Shown piece by piece: positions 9,744-18,523 of a stretch of DNA of 33,068 nt. Under the pieces are notes generated by a model that was not told where the DNA came from, did no database searches, and was given only the letters and a program-made list of their open reading frames with translations. Origin of the DNA: Arcobacter sp. (GTDB lineage Bacteria > Campylobacterota > Campylobacteria > Campylobacterales > Arcobacteraceae). Every line of letters begins with the position of its first letter. Position 1 is the first letter of the stretch. The stretch spans positions 1-33,068 of the forward strand of contig JAAETO010000108.1 in assembly GCA_024228275.1 (NCBI GenBank), given 5' to 3'. Both the position numbers and the translations under genes were made by a program.

Positions 9744-10946
9744 TTAAGAATTAATGCCACTAACAATTTTATAAGTATCATTTGCAATAACATATTCCTC
9801 ATTAGTAGGAATAACAAAAATCCTACCTTGTGAACCATTAGTAGAAATATCTCTAGCTTCACTTGCTCTTTTATTATTTTTAGTAGGATCAATATTTAAT
9901 CCCATGTAATCTAGACCAGCACAAACTTTTTCTCTGATAAGTGCAGCATTTTCGCCAATACCACCTGTAAAACATAAAGCATCTACACCATCAAGTGCTG
10001 CTGCATATGAACCAACATATTTTTTGATAATGTAAGCAATCATATCAACTGCTAATCTACATCTATCATCACCAGCTTCCATCCCTTCTAATACTTCTCT
10101 TAAATCTGATGATTTACCTGAAATTCCAACAATACCAGATTTTTTATTTAAAATATCAAGCATTTCTTTGATGTTCCAACCCTCTTTTTCCATCATATAT
10201 TGAATAGCACCAGCGTCAAGATCTCCACAACGAGTTCCCATCATTAGTCCTTGAACAGGTGTAAGACCCATTGAGGTATCAATACATTTGCCATCAAATA
10301 TAGCTGAAACAGAAGAACCATTACCTAAATGACATATAATAATTCTTGTATTGTGTTTTTTATCTAGCATATTTCTAGCTTCAGTTGAAACAAAATAATG
10401 AGAAGTACCATGAAAACCATATTTTCTAACAATATTTTTTGTGTACTGTTCATAAGGAAGAGGATACATATATGCGTAATCTGGCATAGTTTGATGGAAA
10501 GCTGTGTCAAATACTGCAACATTAGGTATTCCAGGTATTAACTCAGAACATATTTCAACACCCATTATATTTGCAGGATTATGTAAAGGAGCTAAAGGAA
10601 TAAGCTCTTTTAATTTTTCAATTATTTTTTTAGTTACAATAACAGAAGATGAAAATTCTTCTCCACCATGAACTACTCTATGTCCAATTGCTTGAATATC
10701 TCCAATAGAATCAATAACTTTACCTTCCCCATCAGTTAAAGTTTTTAATACTAATTCAATAGCTTCTCTATGCGTAGGCATAGAAACTTCTAGTTTAACT
10801 TTTTTATCATCACCAAATTCGTGTTTTAAAACACCATCAATACCAATTCTTTCACATAAACCAACTGCTAAAACTTCTTTATTAATTGGATTCATTAATT
10901 GATATTTTAATGATGAACTTCCTGCATTTAAAATGAATACTAACAT
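9744..10946 (-). CDS. ackA: Acetate kinase (copy 1)
   Basis: MLVFILNAGSSSLKYQLMNP; GHRVVHGGEEF; VAVFDTAFHQTMP; KYGFHGTSHYFVS; CHLGNGSSVSAI; DTSMGLTPVQGLMMGTRCGDLD; FTGGIGENA. Confidence 0.97.
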   Translation of the reverse strand: MLVFILNAGSSSLKYQLMNPINKEVLAVGLCERIGIDGVLKHEFGDDKKVKLEVSMPTHREAIELVLKTLTDGEGKVIDSIGDIQAIGHRVVHGGEEFSSSVIVTKKIIEKLKELIPLAPLHNPANIMGVEICSELIPGIPNVAVFDTAFHQTMPDYAYMYPLPYEQYTKNIVRKYGFHGTSHYFVSTEARNMLDKKHNTRIIICHLGNGSSVSAIFDGKCIDTSMGLTPVQGLMMGTRCGDLDAGAIQYMMEKEGWNIKEMLDILNKKSGIVGISGKSSDLREVLEGMEAGDDRCRLAVDMIAYIIKKYVGSYAAALDGVDALCFTGGIGENAALIREKVCAGLDYMGLNIDPTKNNKRASEARDISTNGSQGRIFVIPTNEEYVIANDTYKIVSGINS

Positions 10947-10976
10947 TTATCTCTCCCCTTTATAAATAATTTTTTC

Positions 10977-11969
10977 TTATGCTTGAGTTGCCGTAATTGC
11001 AACTAAATTTGAAATATCTTCAACTGAACAACCTCTAGAAAGATCATTAACTGGTTTATTTAAACCTTGTACAATAGGTCCATGTGCATCGGCACCTGCA
11101 AATCTTTGAACTAATTTATACCCAATATTTCCAGCTTGTAAATCAGGGAATACTAATATATTAGCACGACCTGCTACTTTAGAATCAGGTGCTTTTTTTG
11201 CTCCAATTGCTTCAACAATTGCAGCATCTGCTTGCATTTCACCATCAAAAGCGAAATCAACTTTTCTATCTTTTAATATTTGTACTGCATTTGATACCTT
11301 ATCAACTAATGGATGCTTTGCACTTCCCATTGTTGAAAATGATAACATTGCGACTCTTGGCTCAAGTCCCACAACAGAACTAGCAGTAGCAGCAGTTGAA
11401 GCTGCAATATCAGCTAATTGCTCAGAAGTAGGATCTGGTAAAACGGCACAATCTGCAAATAATAATAAACCATTATCACCAAATTTTCCATCAGCTGTTT
11501 CCATTACAAAAGAAGATGATACAGTTTTAATACCTGGTGCAGTTTTAATAACTTGAATTGCAGCTCTTAAAACGTCAGCAGTTGGAGAATTAGAACCTGC
11601 AACTAAACCATCAGCATCTCCTAATCTAACCATCATACAACCAAAAAATCTAGGTTCAGTAGTGATTATTTCTTTAGCCTCTTCTTTTGATAAACCTTTT
11701 GACGCTCTTAATTGAACTAACTCATCAACGTATTTTTCAATACCTTCAAAATTTTTAGGATCAATTATTGTAGCACCTTGAATATTTGCACCACAAGATG
11801 CTGCATCAGAAGTAATTGTATCTTTATTACCAATTAAAACTACATTTGCAGTTTTTTCTTCTAAAACTATTTGAGTAGCTTTTAGTACTCTTTCATCTTC
11901 AGACTCTGGAAGAACAATAGTTCTAATTTCTTTTTTAGCATTTTCTTTAATATTTTTTATTAAACCCAT
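10977..11969 (-). CDS. pta: Phosphate acetyltransferase (short form, lacking the N-terminal regulatory domain)
   Basis: VLPESEDERVLKATQIVLEE; GLVAGSNSPTADVLRAAIQVIKT; SSFVMETADGKFGDNGLLLFADCAVLPDPTSEQLADIA; LVFPDLQAGNIGYKLVQRFAGADAHGPIVQGLNKPVNDLSRGCS. Confidence 0.96.
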   Translation of the reverse strand: MGLIKNIKENAKKEIRTIVLPESEDERVLKATQIVLEEKTANVVLIGNKDTITSDAASCGANIQGATIIDPKNFEGIEKYVDELVQLRASKGLSKEEAKEIITTEPRFFGCMMVRLGDADGLVAGSNSPTADVLRAAIQVIKTAPGIKTVSSSFVMETADGKFGDNGLLLFADCAVLPDPTSEQLADIAASTAATASSVVGLEPRVAMLSFSTMGSAKHPLVDKVSNAVQILKDRKVDFAFDGEMQADAAIVEAIGAKKAPDSKVAGRANILVFPDLQAGNIGYKLVQRFAGADAHGPIVQGLNKPVNDLSRGCSVEDISNLVAITATQA

Positions 11970-11998
11970 TTAAGTTTCCTTTTTTATAAAATCAATAA

Positions 11999-12033
11999 AG
12001 TATAATACTTAAAGATAGCATTGATATAGCATT
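11999..12033 (-). promoter_or_regulatory. Candidate pta promoter: -10 TATACT (11999-12004) with two direct repeats (TAGC cores at 12016 and 12027, 11 bp apart)
   Basis: Minus strand: AATGCTATATCAATGCTATCTTTAAGTATTATACTTT. Same GCTA-N7-GCTA-N11-TATACT layout as the symporter promoter at 20727-20760. Confidence 0.6.
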
Positions 12034-12160
12034 AATGTAGACACATTTGTAAAAATTTTTCATATTTAATTAAAGTGTATAAAAATAGTACATAATTATA
12101 ATTTTTGTATTTAATTTTTATATATAGATAGTTTTATAGTCTAGTGTATTTAGTAAAAGC

Positions 12161-13348
12161 TTACGCTTTTACTAAATTATAAGTATCATTTGCAATTACA
12201 AATTCTTCATTTGTAGGGATTACATATATTTTTGTTTTTGATGATTCTTTATTAATTTCTCTATTTTCGTCATTTCTAATTTTGTTTTTTTCACTGTCAA
12301 TTTCAACACCCATGAACTCAAGCCCTGAACAAACTTTTTCTCTAATAAGATCAGCGTTTTCTCCTATTCCAGCAGTAAAACAAATAGCGTCAACCCCTTC
12401 TAATACACCGGCATAAGAACAAATATATTTTTTTATTCTATTACATTTCATATCAATAGTTGTTTTTGCTCTTTCATCTCCATTTTCACTTGCTTCAATA
12501 ATTTCTCTTAAGTCAGAAGAAATTCCTGAAACTCCTAAAAGTCCAGATTTTTTGTTTAAATAATTTACTGTTTCTTGAGCGCTCATATCTTTTTTATCCA
12601 TTAAATAAGAAAGTACACCTGCATCAATATCTCCTGATCTTGTACCCATTACTAAACCTTCTAGTGGAGTTAATCCCATAGAAGTATCAATAGACTTACC
12701 ATCTTTAACAGCACAAACTGAAGAACCATTTCCTAAATGACAAACAATAACTTTCGAATCATCTTTGTTTAACATTTTTTTAGCTTCATTTGATACGTAA
12801 TAATGTGATGTACCATGAAAACCATATTTTCTAACACCATGATCTTTATAATCTTCATATGGTACGGCATACATAAAATTACTAGCTTCCATAGTTTGAT
12901 GAAATGCAGTATCAAATACTGCTACATTAGGTTTTCCTGGCATAATTTGTTGAGCAATTTTTACACCCATTATATTCGCAGGATTATGTAGTGGCGCTAA
13001 AGGTATTAATGATTCTAACTTTTCAATAACATCTTCATTTACTACTACAGATGAACTAAAATACTCTCCACCATGAACAACTCTATGTCCAATAGCTTGA
13101 ATTTCTTCAATTGAGTCTATTACTTTTTCTTCACCATTAGCTAAGATATCTAAAAAAATTTCAATAGCTTCTTTGTGAGATGGCATTGAAATATCTTTTT
13201 TAGTTTTTTTATTTTCAACTTCGTGAACTAGTCTTCCATCTATACCGATTCTTTCACATAATCCTGTTGCTTTTACTTGACCATCTTTAGGGTTCATTAA
13301 TTGATATTTTAATGATGAACTTCCTGCATTTAATACTAATATTAACAT
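12161..13348 (-). CDS. ackA: Acetate kinase (copy 2, paralogue)
   Basis: MLILVLNAGSSSLKYQLMNPKDGQ; GHRVVHGGEYF; VAVFDTAFHQTME; KYGFHGTSHYYVS; CHLGNGSSVCAV; FTAGIGENADLIREKV. ORF track begins at 13381; the ATG at 13348 matches the AckA N-terminus. Confidence 0.95.
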   Translation of the reverse strand: MLILVLNAGSSSLKYQLMNPKDGQVKATGLCERIGIDGRLVHEVENKKTKKDISMPSHKEAIEIFLDILANGEEKVIDSIEEIQAIGHRVVHGGEYFSSSVVVNEDVIEKLESLIPLAPLHNPANIMGVKIAQQIMPGKPNVAVFDTAFHQTMEASNFMYAVPYEDYKDHGVRKYGFHGTSHYYVSNEAKKMLNKDDSKVIVCHLGNGSSVCAVKDGKSIDTSMGLTPLEGLVMGTRSGDIDAGVLSYLMDKKDMSAQETVNYLNKKSGLLGVSGISSDLREIIEASENGDERAKTTIDMKCNRIKKYICSYAGVLEGVDAICFTAGIGENADLIREKVCSGLEFMGVEIDSEKNKIRNDENREINKESSKTKIYVIPTNEEFVIANDTYNLVKA

Positions 13349-13403
13349 ATAAATTTTTCCTTTTTTAATAAGTAGATACATTATATCTAAAAAATTAATA
13401 AAT

Positions 13404-14015
13404 TTAAAATTTTACTTTATTTTTTAATTTTAAAAATATTATTGAGGTCATTATTGCATCATTTAAGGCATCATGTTTTGGAAATATTGGTATTTTTAAA
13501 TCTTTAATAATAGAATCAAATCTTAAATCAATATTACTTTGAGGAATTCTTTCTATTTTCCAATCATAATAAATTGCAGAAACTTCGTAAGTTTTATTAG
13601 GTAAAGTAATACCCAATTGTGGCTTTATATATTTGTTAATCATTGCAATATCAAATTCTAAATAATATCCAATTAAGCGTCTATTACCAATAAATTTTAG
13701 AAAATCGTATATTACATTATTTATTTCTTCTGCTTCTTTTAAATCTATTTCTCTAATACGATGTATTTTAATTGAATCTATTTCAAGTCTTGTTTTTGGT
13801 TTGACAAATCTAAAGAACTTTTGACTAGATATAATAGTATTGTTTTTTATAATGACTGCACCAATTGAAATAATATCATCATTTTTAGGATCAAGTCCAG
13901 TAGTTTCACAATCAAAACAGACAAACTCTTCATTTATTGACTTATTAAATAGAAAAAGATATTCAGTATTTTTTAAATTCTTTTTATTAAAATAATTTTT
14001 AATATTTTTAAACAT
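13404..14015 (-). CDS. DEDDh 3'-5' exonuclease, DnaQ/PolC-epsilon-like (module copy 1)
   Basis: ExoI FVCFDCETTGLDP, ExoII IGYYLEFDIAMI, ExoIII KHDALNDAIMTSIIFLKLK (HxxxxD): intact DEDDh catalytic set. Confidence 0.88.
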   Translation of the reverse strand: MFKNIKNYFNKKNLKNTEYLFLFNKSINEEFVCFDCETTGLDPKNDDIISIGAVIIKNNTIISSQKFFRFVKPKTRLEIDSIKIHRIREIDLKEAEEINNVIYDFLKFIGNRRLIGYYLEFDIAMINKYIKPQLGITLPNKTYEVSAIYYDWKIERIPQSNIDLRFDSIIKDLKIPIFPKHDALNDAIMTSIIFLKLKNKVKF

Positions 14016-15849
14016 AATTTAATTTATATTGATTTTCAAGTTTTTTCTTTAGTTTATTTACAATTTTAAAACTATCTTTTAACAAATCTTTTTCCATTGT
14101 ATTTAAATTTTCTGGATTAATATAATTATCAATGCATTTTCCTGAGTCAAGTTTTTCAAGATTTGATTTTAATTTTATGGTACATAAAAAGTTAAATGCT
14201 TCTGATAATTCAGATGCAAACTCTTCATCAAGTTCTCCTAACTCTTTTAATTCTTTAATTCTTTTTAGTGTATTAGATCGCATACTTTTATGTTCAAGTG
14301 CAAGAGTTCTAATACTTTGAACAAGTACAAAAATACCACCTTTTTTAATATCAATTTCATGTTTATGCTTTTTATCCTTACTATTAAAAACAAAACCATC
14401 AAAAAAACCAAGTGGTACATTAAAATCCATAATAATTTTTGCAAAGTGCATATAGAATGTTTTTGAAGTTGAACCAATTTTAAATAAATATTCTTTTAAA
14501 TCATTTAAAAGTTTTCTATCTCCTGATGCACAAGCTGCATCATAAAAAATTGCCAAATTCATGAAACTATTTTCACTTGGATTAGTAACCCATTCGTAAA
14601 TCAAGTCTTTAAAGTCTTTTTGCCTTCTACACCAATATGGATTAGATATCATTATATTCCCATCACATTTAGGAAAACCAAAATCAACTAATGTTTTTAT
14701 ATATATGTGGGAAAATTTTAATATTTCATCATCACTTAGAGTACAATCGTCTGAAATAATTAAGGCATTATCCTGATCAGTTTTTAAGATTTGTTCACCT
14801 CTTCCTTCACTACCCATAACAATAAGGCATGATTTGCCAATAAGTTCTTTGGGTGCTAATTTTTCAAATAATTTATTCATAACCTTTCTATTTAAATGGT
14901 TAATTAGTTTAGATATAAAATTAACTTTTACACCTTTAGTATTTAAAGATCTGATTATTTTAATAAATGATTTAGTTGCTACTTTTAATTCTTCAATTGA
15001 TTCAGCTTTATCAATTTCATTAGAGACAGAAAAAGTATGTGTTGCAAAAAAAGAAGAGAGAGATATTTGATCAATAATTCCAGATATTTCATCTTTATCA
15101 TTTTTAACAACCATTCTTTTTACTCCATGTTTTGTCATTAAAAGTTGGGCGTTAAATAAAAAATCATTTTCGCTTACATACATAGTTACAGGAGTTGATA
15201 TTTTACTAACACTTTCATCAAAATCCATTCTATTTAAAATTACTTTTTCCCTAAAATCTGAATCAGTAACTATATGTATAGTATTTTCTTTATTTTTTAA
15301 AAGTAGGGTAGGGACTTTTTCTTTTTTTATTATAGAAACTGCATCAAATATAGATGTTTCACTTTTAACTATAATAGCTCTGTGAACTCTTGCATCTTTA
15401 ACTTTAGCAATCATTAGATTAGCTAATTCTTTATCTTTAGAATTATTTATGTGAGCGTTTAATTTTTGAGAAATTGATTGAAAAAAGAAACTTTCAAGAT
15501 GAATGTTTTCGTATAAAGTTTTAATAAATATATCTTTTGGTAGAACATAACAAATAGTCTCTTGTACCGTAATAAAAGTGTGTTTAGAACAATTCTCAAT
15601 TAATGAAATTGTATCAAAAAATTCATTCTTTGAATAAATTGATATAACCTCGTCTTCAATTTTTTCTTGAACTAATCCTTTTATAATAAAGAATAAGTTA
15701 TTTGGTTCTTCTTTTGATTTTTGAATTATTTCATTTTCTTTAAAGTAAGTAATATCTAAAGCTTTAGAAAACTCATCTAACTGAATCTTTGTTAGATTTT
15801 CAAAAGGGTGTATAGAATTTATAAAAGTTGATTGTTCAATTAAATTCAT
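14008..15849 (-). CDS. cNMP-binding + CBS pair + DUF294 nucleotidyltransferase-like protein (module copy 1)
   Basis: N-terminal cyclic-nucleotide-binding-like fold (IHPFENLTKIQLDEFSKALDITYFKENEIIQKSKEEPNNLFFIIKGLVQE), two CBS motifs, then LIVMGSEGRGEQILKTDQDNALII (GlnD/DUF294 nucleotidyltransferase signature). Overlaps the exonuclease by 8 nt. Confidence 0.88.
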   Translation of the reverse strand: MNLIEQSTFINSIHPFENLTKIQLDEFSKALDITYFKENEIIQKSKEEPNNLFFIIKGLVQEKIEDEVISIYSKNEFFDTISLIENCSKHTFITVQETICYVLPKDIFIKTLYENIHLESFFFQSISQKLNAHINNSKDKELANLMIAKVKDARVHRAIIVKSETSIFDAVSIIKKEKVPTLLLKNKENTIHIVTDSDFREKVILNRMDFDESVSKISTPVTMYVSENDFLFNAQLLMTKHGVKRMVVKNDKDEISGIIDQISLSSFFATHTFSVSNEIDKAESIEELKVATKSFIKIIRSLNTKGVKVNFISKLINHLNRKVMNKLFEKLAPKELIGKSCLIVMGSEGRGEQILKTDQDNALIISDDCTLSDDEILKFSHIYIKTLVDFGFPKCDGNIMISNPYWCRRQKDFKDLIYEWVTNPSENSFMNLAIFYDAACASGDRKLLNDLKEYLFKIGSTSKTFYMHFAKIIMDFNVPLGFFDGFVFNSKDKKHKHEIDIKKGGIFVLVQSIRTLALEHKSMRSNTLKRIKELKELGELDEEFASELSEAFNFLCTIKLKSNLEKLDSGKCIDNYINPENLNTMEKDLLKDSFKIVNKLKKKLENQYKLNYV

Positions 15850-15921
15850 ATCAAATCTTTATTATTTATTTTATAATCAGATTAACATATATAAAATGAT
15901 ATCAAACTGAAGGTTTAATTA

Positions 15922-16554
15922 TTAGCCTTTATAAAAAGTAGAGTTTGTTGGTGTAAGTTCTCTTAATTTTAAAAAAATCATAGATGTCATTATTGCATCA
16001 TTTAATGCATCATGTTTGCCAAGCTGTGGTATATCTAATTCTTTCATTATAGTATCAAATTTCAAATCAATAAATTGGTATTCTGAGTTTTTTGGACGAG
16101 TTTTATAATACATTGAAGATATTTCTATAGAGTTATTAGGCAGTTTTATTCCAATATATTTCTTAGTATATTTTGATATGATTTCTATATCAAATTTTAT
16201 ATAGTAACCTATAATTATTCTACTTCCAATAAATTCTAGAAGCTCTAATATTGCATTTTTTGGTTCAATCGCATTTTCTAAATCAATTGGTCTTATGTGA
16301 TGAATTTTTATTGATTCTTCAGTAACATTTTTAGAAGGTTTTACAAAAATATTTAGAGTTTTTCGCATTAATATTTTATTATCTTTAATAATAACGGCTC
16401 CAATAGATAATATCTCATCTTTTTTTGGGCTTAATCCTGTCGTTTCACAATCTATACAAACATATTCGTCACTTAAAGGTTTATCAAAAAGGTATTCAAA
16501 CCGTTTGTCTTTTAATTTCTTTTTTTGAATTTTTTTGAATAATTTTTTTATCAT
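15922..16554 (-). CDS. DEDDh 3'-5' exonuclease, DnaQ-like (module copy 2)
   Basis: YVCIDCETTGLSPKKDEILSIGAVIIKDNKIL, IGYYIKFDIEII, KHDALNDAIMTSMIFLKLR; clear paralogue of 13404-14015. Confidence 0.88.
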   Translation of the reverse strand: MIKKLFKKIQKKKLKDKRFEYLFDKPLSDEYVCIDCETTGLSPKKDEILSIGAVIIKDNKILMRKTLNIFVKPSKNVTEESIKIHHIRPIDLENAIEPKNAILELLEFIGSRIIIGYYIKFDIEIISKYTKKYIGIKLPNNSIEISSMYYKTRPKNSEYQFIDLKFDTIMKELDIPQLGKHDALNDAIMTSMIFLKLRELTPTNSTFYKG

Positions 16555-18371
16555 TAAGAAATCTTATCAAGTTTAAAAGTATACGAAATAAATTTTTTAA
16601 ATTTATTAACAATTTTAAAACTGTCTTTTAATAGATCTCTACCAATTTTACCTAAAGTATGAGTATCAATTTCATTGTTTATCTTTTTATTATCTTGAAT
16701 TTTTGTAAGTTGAGATTTTAGTCTAAAAGTATTAAAAACTTCAAAAGCTTCAATTAATTCACTTGCCATTTCATTTGTTAATACTCCTTTTCTTTTTAAA
16801 ATTTTAATTCTTTTTATTGTAGTTGTTTCTCTTATTTTTTCTTTTAAAGCTAATGATCTAATTCCTTGTACAATTGGAAATACACCTGCTTTTTTAATAT
16901 CTATATAATGAATTTTTTTCATGAAATTAGCAACTGTTCTAGGAGTTTCAAATGCTAATGTTGATTTTGCGAAATAAGCCATGAAGATGTCTTTATCATG
17001 TAGTTTATCGAATAAATCATCTTTTAGATTAATTAATAAATCTTTGTCTCCTGCTACGGCAAACGAATCAAAAAATATCGCTAAATCCATATAGTTCTGT
17101 ATATCAGGAGCTTCAATCCATTTAGCAGTTTCATTTTTATAATCTTTTACATTTTTACACCAAAAAGGATTAGAAACCATAATATTACCTTCACAAGGTG
17201 GATATCCAAAATCAATAAGTGTTTCAGTCATTTCTTGCATGTAAGGTCTGTATTTTTCAACATCTGTTTTATTAGAAACTACAAGAGCATTATCTTGATC
17301 AGTCTTTATAATTTGTTCATTTCTTCCTTCACTTCCCATTACAATAAAACAAGCATTATCTTGTAAAGAATTTGGAACAATCAAGTCATATAATTTTTTA
17401 TAAATCTTAGTATTTAATTGTCCTATTACATTAGATATATGATGTATTTTTACACCTTTTGTATTTAAAGTTTTAATTGTACTTATAAGTTCTATACTTG
17501 CAGCTTTCAATTCTTCTTTTGTACTTGCTTTTTTTATTTTTGAGTCTACTACATACGTATGATTAGCAAAATGAGATAGAACATCAATTTGTTCTAAAAT
17601 TCCAATCATATCTCCTTCTAAGTTTATAACACCAATTCTTTTTATATTTTTTTTGATTAAAAGAGTTAATACTTCAAATAAGTAGTCATCTAAATTAACA
17701 GTTATTAATGGATAAATAGCAATATCTTTTACTGGGGTTGAAAGATCTCTTCCTTTGAGTAAAACCTTTGTTTTTAATAAAGAATCTGTAATAATTCCAT
17801 ATTGATTGTCTTTATTTTTAACAATTATTGTAGAAGTTTTAAAGTTCATTGATTTGTCAATTGCATCTAATAGTTTTGTCTCTTCTTCAACTATACAAGG
17901 AGGGTGTAAAATAGTATCACTTACTTTTGCAATCATGAATGTAGATAAGTCTGAAGTATGCTGTTTATTTTTTAGTGTTTGGAATTTATTTACTAGATCA
18001 TTTAAATAAAAGTTTTTAAATTGTTCATTATTTTCGATAAAATCTAAAAAAATTGATTTATCAATTTCATAACAAATTAAATCTTCATAAACTTTAAATC
18101 TATTTTTAGATTTAGAATATATTAATGCATTTGCATCAAAAGAGTCTTCATAATGATAGTCCATAAGAACTTCATCTTCGTTATATTCATGAACAATCCC
18201 TTTAATAATTACAAAAAAATGATTTGGTATTTTTTCTGGACTAATTAAAATTGAATCTTTTGGATAATAGGCTATATCCATATGTTTTATACATTGATCC
18301 ATTTGCGTATTCGTTAATACTTCAAAAGGGTGTATATTAGATAAAAAAGATTTTTGGTCTCTTAAACTCAT
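16554..18371 (-). CDS. cNMP-binding + CBS pair + DUF294 nucleotidyltransferase-like protein (module copy 2)
   Basis: IHPFEVLTNTQMDQCIKHMDIAYYPKDSILI...NHFFVIIKGIVHE; FIVMGSEGRNEQIIKTDQDNALVV; GNIMVSNPFWCKNVKDYKNE. Paralogue of 14008-15849; stop overlaps the exonuclease start by one nt (TAATG). Confidence 0.88.
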   Translation of the reverse strand: MSLRDQKSFLSNIHPFEVLTNTQMDQCIKHMDIAYYPKDSILISPEKIPNHFFVIIKGIVHEYNEDEVLMDYHYEDSFDANALIYSKSKNRFKVYEDLICYEIDKSIFLDFIENNEQFKNFYLNDLVNKFQTLKNKQHTSDLSTFMIAKVSDTILHPPCIVEEETKLLDAIDKSMNFKTSTIIVKNKDNQYGIITDSLLKTKVLLKGRDLSTPVKDIAIYPLITVNLDDYLFEVLTLLIKKNIKRIGVINLEGDMIGILEQIDVLSHFANHTYVVDSKIKKASTKEELKAASIELISTIKTLNTKGVKIHHISNVIGQLNTKIYKKLYDLIVPNSLQDNACFIVMGSEGRNEQIIKTDQDNALVVSNKTDVEKYRPYMQEMTETLIDFGYPPCEGNIMVSNPFWCKNVKDYKNETAKWIEAPDIQNYMDLAIFFDSFAVAGDKDLLINLKDDLFDKLHDKDIFMAYFAKSTLAFETPRTVANFMKKIHYIDIKKAGVFPIVQGIRSLALKEKIRETTTIKRIKILKRKGVLTNEMASELIEAFEVFNTFRLKSQLTKIQDNKKINNEIDTHTLGKIGRDLLKDSFKIVNKFKKFISYTFKLDKIS

Positions 18372-18387
18372 TGTTAAATCCTTAGAG

Positions 18388-18410
18388 ATTATAATTTATA
18401 TTATATATTA
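18388..18410 (-). promoter_or_regulatory. Candidate promoter region for the DUF294/exonuclease tandem
   Basis: Minus strand ATATATAATATAAATTATAATCTCTAAGGATTTAACAATG; several TATAAT-like boxes between the symporter terminator and the DUF294 start. Confidence 0.4.
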
Positions 18411-18489
18411 AATAAGTAAAAGAATAAATTATGAAGTATGTAAATTGTTTTTTGTAAGACATTTGAGCAGTTTTATGATTTTATATTAA

Positions 18490-18517
18490 AAAAGCCAACT
18501 CTTAAGAGTTGGCTTTT
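18490..18517 (-). terminator. Intrinsic terminator of the symporter operon
   Basis: AAAAGCCAACTCTTAAGAGTTGGCTTTT, perfect 28-nt inverted repeat followed on the minus strand by T-rich sequence, just past the stop at 18524. Confidence 0.85.
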
Positions 18518-18523
18518 AGTCTT

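Noticed and set aside
11189-11383. Plus-strand Leu/Gln-rich ORF inside pta
   Set aside because: Low-complexity translation of the opposite strand of pta.
14132-15070. Short ORFs 14132-14320(+), 14265-14477(-) and 14834-15070(+) inside DUF294 copy 1
   Set aside because: Out-of-frame or antisense within an intact paralogous CDS.
13404-16554. Exonucleases as DNA polymerase III epsilon (dnaQ) replication subunits
   Set aside because: Two copies coupled to DUF294 genes, each short and lacking obvious replication context; a dedicated module role is more likely, though not proven.
17806-18009. Plus-strand ORF inside DUF294 copy 2
   Set aside because: Antisense shadow ORF without support.
13404-18371. 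Possibility that the duplicated DUF294/exonuclease module is an assembly artefact or very recent duplication
   Set aside because: The two copies differ throughout at both DNA and protein level, so it is a genuine old paralogous tandem.
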